DNA of 5,617 bases, taken from contig DIPB01000136.1 of NCBI GenBank assembly GCA_002426275.1, forward strand, positions 1 through 5,617, in the 5' to 3' direction. Below the pieces are notes generated by a model that was not told where the DNA came from, ran no database searches, and saw nothing but the letters and a program-made list of their open reading frames with translations. Every line of letters begins with the position of its first letter. The first letter of the stretch is position 1. Both the position numbers and the translations under genes were made by a program. Shown here piece after piece: positions 1 to 5,574 of this stretch. Source of the DNA: Firmicutes bacterium UBA5499. Its GTDB lineage: Bacteria; Bacillota; DTU084.

Positions 1-322
1 GCTAGCTTCTTCCTCGAATAGGAGTTGACGTGGTTCATTACTAGGTTTATGTCTGACTGATTCTGCTGGTCAAAGCTTTTTCCTTTTGGTAAAACCCGTC
101 TGATTAAGCCGTGATTCTCCTCAAGCGAGCCCTTTTGATTGGGCATTCTGGGGCACAATAGAACACCCTGGTCCTGCGAGTTGAATCGGTCGCATATTCA
201 ATCTCATGCGGATTTGAAAATTTGGTTCCATTGTAGCCTAGAAGCAGCGGAGAAGCTTTCATAAACAATGCTTTACCAAAAAACGCATAGAGCCTACTTG
301 TAAGCTGCCGAGTACCTTCAAA
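1..322 (-). pseudogene. IS30-family transposase remnant, frameshifted and truncated
   Basis: The minus strand, read from about 322 down to 1, encodes the C-terminal catalytic half of an IS30-type DDE transposase. In one frame (codons starting at 232, 229 and so on) it reads NGTKFSNPHEIEY, then RRTRVFYC, the usual block after the second catalytic Asp. At about position 143 the frame shifts, which fits loss of one base, and continues as NQKGSLEENHGLIRR, VLPKGKSFD and MNHVNSYSRKKL. That is the hallmark KGS-x-E-x-NH-x-x-IR...LPKG block with the catalytic Glu. The family's DNG motif reads YNG here (Tyr codon at 235-233), so the middle catalytic Asp is lost. Homology fades rightwards, and an in-frame TAG lies at 325-323. 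The N-terminal HTH half is absent and the C-terminus lies beyond the left edge. Family assignment is firm; the exact right boundary is not. Confidence 0.85.
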
Positions 323-359
323 CTATATTTTTGGCAAAGCTTGCAAAAAATGGAGAGGT

Positions 360-429
360 TTTGTAAAACTAAACGCACGCGCCTTCCCTATGGGAAGGGG
401 TATCCTCCTTTGTAAGAGTAAACGCACCC
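360..429. repeat. Pair of 21-base imperfect direct repeats
   Basis: Copy 1 (360-380) and copy 2 (409-429) share TTTGTAA, three variable bases, then TAAACGCAC, and match at 18 of 21 positions. They are 49 bases apart. Between them is a perfect 7-bp hairpin, CCTTCCC (382-388), loop TAT, GGGAAGG (392-398). Copy 2 supplies the left arm of the terminator that follows. Copy 1 carries the same TAAACGCAC (370-378) and could pair with the same right arm (436-444). This may be a local duplication or a deliberate alternative fold. No known repeat family or riboswitch class was recognised. Confidence 0.7.
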
Positions 430-450
430 AAGGAGGTGCGTTTACTTTTT
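417..450 (+). terminator. Strong rho-independent terminator
   Basis: A perfect 12-bp stem, AGTAAACGCACC (417-428) with GGTGCGTTTACT (435-446), has a 6-base loop CAAGGA and a T-run at 446-450. On the minus strand the same stem is followed by CTTACAAAGG, a poor T-tract, so rightward termination is favoured. No plus-strand gene is visible to its left in the window. It may end read-through from beyond the left edge or a short RNA starting near 300-360. It also insulates the promoter at 487-515. A weak minus-strand role behind the small ORF at 455-520 cannot be excluded. Confidence 0.85.
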
Positions 451-454
451 CGAA

Positions 455-520
455 TCAGGCAATCATGTCTTCCTGGGAAAAATCTCTTGCATCACGGCTG
501 CGATTTTGAGATAATTGCAT
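455..520 (-). CDS. Putative 21-aa small protein, unrecognised
   Basis: The minus strand has a perfect AGGAGG (533-528), a 7-base spacer and ATG at 520-518, followed by 21 codons and TGA at 457-455. The peptide is hydrophilic and charged (MQLSQNRSRD at the start, QEDMIA at the end), with no membrane segment and no cysteine. Four bases after the stop begins the A-run leading into the 12-bp hairpin at 446-417. I do not recognise the product. The ribosome-binding site is the only real argument for it. Against it are the short length, the lack of a clear minus-strand promoter, and a plausible plus-strand promoter lying inside it. It may be a microprotein, a leader peptide or the leftover start of a gene broken by the IS30 element. 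Confidence 0.35.
   Translation of the reverse strand: MQLSQNRSRDARDFSQEDMIA
487..515 (+). promoter_or_regulatory. Candidate sigma-A promoter for the flavoprotein unit
   Basis: TTGCAT (487-492), a 17-base spacer, then GATAAT (510-515), which is one mismatch from TATAAT. TGA directly precedes the -10, giving a TGn extended -10. Transcription would start near 522, after the terminator at 417-450 and about 48 bases before the small ORF at 570. The early leader contains TTCCTCCT (526-533), the complement of the minus-strand ribosome-binding site. Its TTCCT could pair with AGGAA at 561-565, the ribosome-binding site of the small ORF. The -35 is weak (3 of 6). Confidence 0.5.
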
Positions 521-569
521 TGTGGTTCCTCCTATGGGCAAGACAACCTAGGAAGAATACAGGAAGAAA

Positions 570-671
570 ATGACCATTAAGACGGTAATGTATGCTTTGG
601 TTTGTTGTGCTTTGTCTGTTTTTCAGTTCCGGAGCATCTTAAATACGATCACGCGGGAGGATCAGAGATGA
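570..671 (+). CDS. Putative 33-aa small hydrophobic protein, overlaps next gene
   Basis: ATG at 570 is preceded by AGGA (561-564) at a 5-base spacing. The ORF has 33 codons and stops with TGA at 669-671, making a 4-base ATGA overlap with the start of the flavoprotein gene (ATG 668). The peptide begins MTIKTVMYALVCCALSVF, so residues 5-19 form a short, mostly hydrophobic stretch with two adjacent cysteines. A hydrophilic tail follows that ends TREDQR. It could be a single-pass membrane peptide or simply a leader that couples translation into the downstream gene. No family was recognised. In favour are the ribosome-binding site, the ATGA junction and an upstream promoter. Against are its length and T-rich DNA, which makes hydrophobic codons by chance. 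Confidence 0.4.
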   Translation: MTIKTVMYALVCCALSVFQFRSILNTITREDQR

Positions 672-1369
672 AAATTACAGCGATTTACGCGACGCAGCGA
701 AGAGCAAAATCCAGCACTTACAACATCGCCCAACGATTTATACGGCAATTATCTGATCCAGATACCGAAGTAACAGAATTCTTTCTGCCTAAAAGCATGC
801 CTAATTTCTGTAGAGGATGTTGGAATTGCTTTACCGATTTTAAAAAGTGTCCGGATTATGGCTATTTGGAACCGATTATCGAAGCTATGCTGGAGGCGAA
901 CCTTTTGATATTCACAGCTCCCGTTTACGTCTATCACATTCCCGGACAGCTAAAGGCGTTTCTCGATCATTTCGGATATCAATGGATGGCTCATCAGCCG
1001 AGGAAGGAAATGTTTGGCAAGCAAGCGCTTTTAATCTCTACGGCCGCGGGTGCGGGAACGAGATCTACCCTTAAGGATTTAAAAGATAGCATGACTTTCT
1101 GGGGAATCTCCCGGATCTATGCGTTCGGCAGGAATATCCACGCCAGCGATTGGGATCTTGTGGACGAGAGAAAGAAATTGAAGCTTCAAAAGCAAATCGA
1201 TAAGCTAGCGGAAAAGATCAAAGCGGAGAGCCGGAATGTAAGACCTTCGTTAAAGATTAAAGCCTTGTTTTACGCTATGAGATTTATGCATAAAAAGTTG
1301 AAGTTTAATCCTGCGGATGTACGGTACTGGGAAACGCAGGGATGGTTTGAAAAAGAAAGACCGTGGTAA
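668..1369 (+). CDS. Flavodoxin-fold NAD(P)H-dependent FMN oxidoreductase
   Basis: A 233-aa cytoplasmic flavoprotein of the NADPH-dependent FMN reductase/flavodoxin-like superfamily, likely binding FMN and passing electrons from NAD(P)H or a partner. Residues 1-20 (MKITAIYATQRRAKSSTYNI) form beta-1 and the phosphate-binding loop. TAPVYVYHIPGQLKAFLDH (83-101) is the conserved second FMN-contacting block, and STAAGAG (124-130) the third. A cluster at C48, C51, C54 and C61 (CX2CX2CX6C) resembles the compact motif of iron-sulfur flavoproteins, so a 4Fe-4S cluster is possible but not shown. After about residue 165 comes a Lys-rich helical tail ending NPADVRYWETQGW...RPW. I chose ATG 668 because GGGAGG (655-660) lies 7 bases upstream; an in-frame TTG at 602 has no such site. 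The substrate cannot be read from sequence. The gene looks more AT-rich than its right-hand neighbours and may be co-translated with the small ORF at 570. Confidence 0.85.
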   Translation: MKITAIYATQRRAKSSTYNIAQRFIRQLSDPDTEVTEFFLPKSMPNFCRGCWNCFTDFKKCPDYGYLEPIIEAMLEANLLIFTAPVYVYHIPGQLKAFLDHFGYQWMAHQPRKEMFGKQALLISTAAGAGTRSTLKDLKDSMTFWGISRIYAFGRNIHASDWDLVDERKKLKLQKQIDKLAEKIKAESRNVRPSLKIKALFYAMRFMHKKLKFNPADVRYWETQGWFEKERPW

Positions 1370-1490
1370 GGTAGCTTGCGGTAGAGATTCCGCTTTGTTT
1401 TGCAGCGCAGGCTTGCCCGTTTGCTTGACGTGCCAAATTAATTGTCGCCGAAAGGAACAGGATTTGACCGTTGGGGGAAGAAGATAAATT

Positions 1491-2900
1491 ATGAGAGACC
1501 CCGGAAGAGGAGTGGATTGGTTGGATCTGTTGCCTCAAGTGCAGAAAACAATTGCCCGCTGGCAGCTTTTGGCAGCCGGAGACTCGCTTTTGATAGCCGT
1601 GTCAGGCGGCCCCGATTCTGTGGCGCTGCTGCATTTGCTTTGGCGGCTGCGTCATCAGTTCAAGCTCCAGCTGGTTGTGGCGCATTTGAACCATGGTCTC
1701 AGGGGCGACTTGGCAGATGAAGATCAGACATACGTGCGGCAGCTGGCAGGGCAACTGGGATTGCCTTTTTTTACCGAAACGCGGGACGTGGCCGCCATCG
1801 CCAGAGAAAGCAAGCTGTCTGTGGAGGAAGCCGGCAGATTTGCCCGCTATGGCTTTTTCGCCAGGATCGGACAGCAGCTGGGAATAAGCAAAGTAGCTGT
1901 GGGCCATAATGCGGACGATCAGGCGGAAACCATCTTGATGCGGCTGCTCCGGGGAGCGGGCAGGCGCGGCTTGAGCGGCATAGCCCCGCTTGCGCGGCAC
2001 GATGGACTTAAGATTGTGCGTCCCCTTTTTGAATGCACCAGAGAGCAGATTGAAGCTTATTGCCTTTGGGCTGGACTCTCGCCGAGGCTTGACGCCACAA
2101 ACAATGAGCTGCTTTATTTTCGCAGCCGCGTTCGTCACCGGTATCTGCCGCTTTTAGAAGCTGAAAACCCGGCTCTGCGCCGGCAGTTGGTTCAGAACGC
2201 TCAGATTCTGCGCAGCGAGGATGAATATCTGGAGCAAATTGCCGGCGAAATCTCTCGGGACTGGCCGGAAGGAGAAATTCCGCTCTCCGCGTTTGGCGAA
2301 CACATAGCCTTGGTGCGCAGGGCAACGCGGATGGCCGTCTGCCGCTGGTTTGGTCAAGTCTGGAGTTTCGCTCATATTGAGCAAATCCTGTCCTTAGCCG
2401 GGCAAGAGGCGGGGCGAACCGTCAGCCTTCCTGGCGGCAGACAGGCCGTGCGCGGGCAAGAGACCATCAAGATCGGCTATCCGCGATGGAGGCCGGTTTG
2501 CCGCCGTTACGTTTTGCACTGGCCGGGTTCTGTGTGGATTCCGGAGTGGGATTTGAAGCTGACCCTTTGGCAGACCGCCGAATATCATCCCGGACCAGGC
2601 CGAGAGTATTTCTTGGCCCGGGAGTTGACGCCGCCTTTGCTCTTGCGCACCAGGCAAACAGGGGACAGATTTCAGCCGCGGGGAGTGGGGGGCACCAAGA
2701 AGCTCAAGGATTGGTTTATAGATGCCAAGCTTCCCCGGGACGAGAGAGAGAGAATTCCGCTTTTGACGGACGGCGAAGGAATCCTTTGGGTGGTGGGGAA
2801 AAGACGCGCCAGCAGGGCCTTGCCGCGAGACGGAGAGCAATTGCTTGCCGTCAGGCTGGAAAACGAGGAGCAGACAGATGCTGATTTTTCGCAAAGATAA
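1491..2900 (+). CDS. tilS: tRNA(Ile)-lysidine synthase TilS
   Basis: TilS uses ATP and lysine to convert C34 of the CAU-anticodon tRNA(Ile2) to lysidine, so that it reads AUA instead of AUG; the enzyme is cytoplasmic and normally essential. The 469-aa length is normal for Bacillota. SGGPDS (38-43) is the PP-loop that binds ATP. AHLNHGLRG (64-72), GHNADDQAET (138-147), GLSGI (160-164), VRPL (176-179) and D-ATN with RSRVRHRYLP (201-220) complete the N-terminal domain. The C-terminal tRNA-binding domain is visible at 383-441 (LLLRTRQTGDRFQP, then KKLKDWFIDAKLPRDER). ATG 1491 has only a purine-rich GGGGGAAG 10 bases upstream. TTG 1521 behind GAGGAG is an alternative that would remove 10 residues, all before the conserved domain. 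TTGACG (1425) and TTGACC (1464) resemble -35 boxes, but neither has a convincing -10. The 3' end overlaps the AraC gene, and the usual neighbours (spoIIE, hpt, ftsH) are not seen here. Confidence 0.96.
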   Translation: MRDPGRGVDWLDLLPQVQKTIARWQLLAAGDSLLIAVSGGPDSVALLHLLWRLRHQFKLQLVVAHLNHGLRGDLADEDQTYVRQLAGQLGLPFFTETRDVAAIARESKLSVEEAGRFARYGFFARIGQQLGISKVAVGHNADDQAETILMRLLRGAGRRGLSGIAPLARHDGLKIVRPLFECTREQIEAYCLWAGLSPRLDATNNELLYFRSRVRHRYLPLLEAENPALRRQLVQNAQILRSEDEYLEQIAGEISRDWPEGEIPLSAFGEHIALVRRATRMAVCRWFGQVWSFAHIEQILSLAGQEAGRTVSLPGGRQAVRGQETIKIGYPRWRPVCRRYVLHWPGSVWIPEWDLKLTLWQTAEYHPGPGREYFLARELTPPLLLRTRQTGDRFQPRGVGGTKKLKDWFIDAKLPRDERERIPLLTDGEGILWVVGKRRASRALPRDGEQLLAVRLENEEQTDADFSQR

Positions 2901-3759
2901 GCTCATCGGCAGCCAAGAGGGAATTTGCCTGCAGAAATATACCACCTCTGATCCGGTAGGCGAACATCTGCACGAGTTCATCGAACTGGTTTATATTTGG
3001 GAAGGCGCCGGAGAGCATACCATTTCCGGCCGCACTTACGCTGTGCAGCGGGGTGACATGTTGTTTTTCAATTTGGGCGATACTCATTCCTTCCGTCCTC
3101 ATGAGGTGATGGGAATCTATAATTGTCTGTTCACTCCGGAATTCTTCGGCGCGGAGCTGCTCAAAGGGCACAACGCCCTAGATATTCTCACCTTAACCGC
3201 GTTTCGTGATTTCCAAGGGCGCGAGCTTCCCTTTTTGCCGAAAGTGACGTTTAAGGGAAGAGAGCTGGTGCGAGTAGAAGGGCTCTTGGAGAACATGTAC
3301 GCCGAGTTTGTCCACAAAGAAAGCGGGTATAGGCAAGCGCTGGAGGGTTTGGTGACCGCCTTGGTAATTAAGTTGTTCCGCGAATTTCAGGCCAGCGCCG
3401 GCCGGAACATTTACCAGGTCATGGACAGTTTCAGCGCCGAAATTTTGGAATATCTGGAGAAGAATTACAATAAGAAGATCACGCTTGCGGAGCTTGCCCG
3501 GCAGAACTGCTATAATCCTTCTTATTTCAGCCAATTGTTCAAAGAGTGTTTTGGCAAATCATTCACCGCTTATTTGCAAGACTTACGGGTTACCAAATCT
3601 TTGGAGCTTCTCACAGGCGATCTCAGCGTGGAACAGGTGAGTCTGGCTGTGGGCTACGGAGATAAAAAACAGTTTTACAAAGCGTTTCGCAAGCGTATGG
3701 GTCTGACGCCGGGCGCCTATAGACAGCGGATCATGAGAAAACCCACAAAAAACAACTGA
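2878..3759 (+). CDS. AraC-family transcriptional regulator with cupin domain
   Basis: A 293-aa one-component regulator. An N-terminal AraC-type cupin sensor covers about residues 15-110, with EHLHEFIEL (29-37) and GDMLFFNLGDTHSF (59-72) as the two cupin motifs. The C-terminal DNA-binding domain (about 186-284) has two helix-turn-helix units: LAELARQNCYNPSYFSQLFKE (203-223) and SVEQVSLAVGYGDKKQFYKAFRKRMG (250-275), the latter with the family signature ending LTPGAYR. Such proteins usually sense a small ligand, often a sugar, and activate nearby genes; the ligand here is unknown. ATG 2878 has GAGGAG (2865-2870) 7 bases upstream. The gene overlaps the end of tilS by 23 bases, so it depends on tilS transcription and probably on coupled translation. 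The ADP-ribosylglycohydrolase gene downstream is its most likely target. An in-frame TTG at 2845 has no ribosome-binding site. Confidence 0.93.
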   Translation: MLIFRKDKLIGSQEGICLQKYTTSDPVGEHLHEFIELVYIWEGAGEHTISGRTYAVQRGDMLFFNLGDTHSFRPHEVMGIYNCLFTPEFFGAELLKGHNALDILTLTAFRDFQGRELPFLPKVTFKGRELVRVEGLLENMYAEFVHKESGYRQALEGLVTALVIKLFREFQASAGRNIYQVMDSFSAEILEYLEKNYNKKITLAELARQNCYNPSYFSQLFKECFGKSFTAYLQDLRVTKSLELLTGDLSVEQVSLAVGYGDKKQFYKAFRKRMGLTPGAYRQRIMRKPTKNN

Positions 3760-3772
3760 AAAGCCACTGATT

Positions 3773-3814
3773 AAGCGTCCAGTCCGGACTATAATGTCCT
3801 TGGGACGCTTTTTT
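3773..3814 (+). terminator. Rho-independent terminator after the AraC gene
   Basis: AAGCGTCC (3773-3780) pairs with GGACGCTT (3803-3810) and is followed by a six-T run (3809-3814). The 22-base loop is long and itself contains the perfect palindrome AGTCCGGACT (3781-3790). GTCC-TTG-GGAC (3796-3806) could compete with the outer stem. It lies 13 bases after the AraC stop codon and should end the tilS-araC transcript. Termination may be partial because of the long loop and competing pairings. Confidence 0.75.
3790..3795 (+). promoter_or_regulatory. Possible -10 box inside the terminator loop
   Basis: An exact TATAAT lies 56 bases before the glycohydrolase start codon and directly abuts the palindrome AGTCCGGACT (3781-3790, sharing its last base). 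Transcription would begin near 3802. At the 17-base spacing the -35 position reads CTGATT (3767-3772), only 3 of 6, so this promoter would need an activator such as the AraC protein just upstream. The palindrome is a candidate operator, but AraC sites are usually direct repeats, so this is tentative. Confidence 0.35.
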
Positions 3815-3850
3815 CATTGTCCCGACAATAAACGAGCGGGAGGGATACAA

Positions 3851-5368
3851 ATGCAGCTAAGTTTTGCAGAGTATCGGCAGAAAGTTTTGGGTTGCTGGCT
3901 GGGGAAGAACATTGGCGGCACATTGGGCGAGCCCTTTGAAGGGAAAAGGCAGCTCAATGAGCTCAAATTTTATGTTCAGGATTTGAAAGGGAATCCGCCG
4001 CCTAACGATGACTTGGATCTGCAGTTGGTCTGGTTGTGCGCAGCTGAAAAATATGGCCGCCGGCTCGACGCGAAAATTTTGGCTGAATATTGGCTGTCAT
4101 ACATTGTGCCCCATTGGTCCGAGTATGGCACGGGCAAAGCTAACCTGCGGCAAGGCATCGTTCCGCCTCTTTCCGGGCACCTGCATAATCCCTATAAAGA
4201 CAGCTGCGGCTGCTTCATTCGCTCAGAGCTGTGGGCCTGCCTTGCTCCCGGACATCCGGAAATAGCGGTGCGATACGCGTACCAGGACGCCATCGTCGAT
4301 CACGCCCATGAGGGGCTGTACGGAGAGATCTTCTGCGCTGCCATGCAAAGCGCCGCCTTCGTGGAGAGCGATCCAGACCGGCTCATTGAGATCGGGCTTT
4401 CTTATCTGCCGGCGGACTGTGGTGTTGCCCGGGGAGTTAACGCGGCCCGGGGAGCATATCGCAAAGGCTTGAGCTGGCAAGAAGCCAGGCGCGCTGTGCT
4501 CACAGAAGTGCCGGGGACTTTTGGCGTGCAAGGGACAAGTCCGGATAAACTGCCGAAAGATATTCCTGTGGGCAAGCGCGGTTACGATGCTCCAAGCAAT
4601 ATTGGCATTGTGATCATCGGTTGGCTTTACGGGGGAGGAGATTTTGGCGGAAGTCTTTGCACTGCCGTCAATTGCGGGGAGGATACGGACTGCACGGCCG
4701 CCACATTGGGAGCTTTGCTTGGGATTATAGCCGGCGCGGACAACATTCCCCAGGACTGGAAAGAACCAATTGGCGAGCGAATTAATACTTGGTGCATTGA
4801 TCGCACCTGCAATTGGAAGCTGCCCATCCCGCAGACCGCCTCTCAGCTCACGGAGCGGATTTTGCGTCTGGCGCCTCAGTTTTTGGATACTTATTGCGAC
4901 CTCTTGAGTCCCCAGCCGGGTTATGTCATTGAGACTGTGGAGAGGGAGGAATTGGCTAACCGACAGAGGACTTTGAATTATTGGACCACAAGCGATTTTC
5001 GTTCTGAGCTAGGCCAAAGCCCCTTCGCCGTCAGTTATGACTTTGTGCTCTACAGCGCGCTTTTGGACTACGGGCAGGACCCGCTGGTAGAAGAGGGAGC
5101 GCCGCGGACTTTTCGCCTCACTTTCAACAATCAGGTTGGACAGCAGCAATGGCTGCGCATCAAGTGGCACCTGCCGGCAGGCTGGCATCTGGATCCCGGA
5201 CCTGTACGCTCCGTCTTTTTGGACCATACCAATATGGGACCTACCACAGTGGACTTTACGCTCACGCCAGAGCTTTTGGAGCAGGATCGCTATGATCTGT
5301 TCATTGAGCTAACATCGCAGGGCAGGCCCACCAAGGGCTTGATTCCGATCGTTTTATTGCACGGCTAG
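3851..5368 (+). CDS. ADP-ribosylglycohydrolase family protein
   Basis: A 505-aa protein. Residues 1 to about 350 form the all-helical ADP-ribosyl-hydrolase fold (DraG/ARH type), which uses two metal ions to cleave ADP-ribose or related N- or O-glycosidic bonds. GCWLGKNIGGTLGEP (14-28) is the opening family motif. NDD (52-54) and GEDTD (276-280), followed by CTAATLGALLGIIAG, supply metal ligands, and DHAHEGLYGE (150-159) adds active-site residues, so the site looks intact. Residues about 390-505 are a C-terminal extension rich in predicted strands (FRLTFNN, WLRIKWHLPAGWHL, TTVDFTLTPEL), possibly a beta-sandwich. No signal peptide is seen, so it is cytoplasmic. ATG 3851 has GGGAGGG (3838-3844) 6 bases upstream; an in-frame ATG at 3794 lies inside the terminator. 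The subgroup is often linked to carbohydrate use, so the true substrate may be a sugar derivative or an ADP-ribosylated molecule. Regulation by the adjacent AraC protein is an inference. Confidence 0.9.
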   Translation: MQLSFAEYRQKVLGCWLGKNIGGTLGEPFEGKRQLNELKFYVQDLKGNPPPNDDLDLQLVWLCAAEKYGRRLDAKILAEYWLSYIVPHWSEYGTGKANLRQGIVPPLSGHLHNPYKDSCGCFIRSELWACLAPGHPEIAVRYAYQDAIVDHAHEGLYGEIFCAAMQSAAFVESDPDRLIEIGLSYLPADCGVARGVNAARGAYRKGLSWQEARRAVLTEVPGTFGVQGTSPDKLPKDIPVGKRGYDAPSNIGIVIIGWLYGGGDFGGSLCTAVNCGEDTDCTAATLGALLGIIAGADNIPQDWKEPIGERINTWCIDRTCNWKLPIPQTASQLTERILRLAPQFLDTYCDLLSPQPGYVIETVEREELANRQRTLNYWTTSDFRSELGQSPFAVSYDFVLYSALLDYGQDPLVEEGAPRTFRLTFNNQVGQQQWLRIKWHLPAGWHLDPGPVRSVFLDHTNMGPTTVDFTLTPELLEQDRYDLFIELTSQGRPTKGLIPIVLLHG

Positions 5369-5493
5369 AGATAAATAGATTTTACAGTTCCTTCCGGCAG
5401 CGGCCTGCGGGGCTAAAGAATCGAGCAGAGCAGCAAGATGGAGATAATCGGCCAAATTCGGATTAAAGGCTGCATAACTCTCCCCAAGGCCGC

Positions 5494-5522
5494 TTGAATT
5501 TACGCTTGTTTTTTGTTATAAT
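5494..5522 (+). promoter_or_regulatory. Promoter of the tRNA-Asn transcript
   Basis: TTGAAT (5494-5499), a 17-base spacer and an exact TATAAT (5517-5522) make a strong sigma-A type promoter, with transcription starting near 5529. It lies 52 bases before the tRNA. The stretch between the glycohydrolase stop (5368) and this promoter shows no gene and no convincing terminator; the GC-rich inverted bases near 5390-5412 lack a T-run. Confidence 0.8.
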
Positions 5523-5541
5523 CATTTCAGCGTTTGGGCAG

Positions 5542-5566
5542 ATCCCTGCGGGTTCGCTGCGGGGAT
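5542..5566 (+). other. Hairpin in the pre-tRNA leader
   Basis: ATCCCTGCGG (5542-5551) pairs along all ten bases with CTGCGGGGAT (5557-5566), including two G-U pairs, around the loop GTTCG. It ends 8 bases before the mature tRNA. It would lie in the 5' leader removed by RNase P and may mark or protect that leader. There is no T-run, so it is not a terminator. Confidence 0.5.
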
Positions 5567-5574
5567 GAGTGTAT

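Noticed and set aside
360..429. CRISPR-like direct repeats
   Set aside because: Only two copies, imperfect, and the second is an arm of a terminator. There is no array and no cas gene.
465..509. Plus-strand 14-codon ORF after the AAGGAGG at 430-436
   Set aside because: The ribosome-binding-like bases lie 28 bases before the ATG and belong to the terminator hairpin.
602..667. N-terminal extension of the flavoprotein from TTG 602
   Set aside because: No ribosome-binding site at 602. ATG 668 has GGGAGG at ideal spacing and starts exactly at the flavodoxin beta-1 strand.
1378..1400. Terminator after the flavoprotein gene (GCGG...CCGC then TTTGTTTT)
   Set aside because: The stem is only 4 bp with an 8-base loop and an interrupted T-run. 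It may have weak activity but is not supported.
1602..2981. Long open frames on the minus strand across tilS
   Set aside because: They are antisense shadows of a GC-rich gene, with no family motifs and no ribosome-binding sites.
3794..3850. Upstream ATG start for the glycohydrolase
   Set aside because: It lies within the terminator loop with no ribosome-binding site. The conserved family N-terminus begins at 3851 behind GGGAGGG.
5432..5491. 19-codon ORF starting ATGGAGATA between the glycohydrolase and the tRNA
   Set aside because: No recognisable ribosome-binding site, no promoter and no supporting context.
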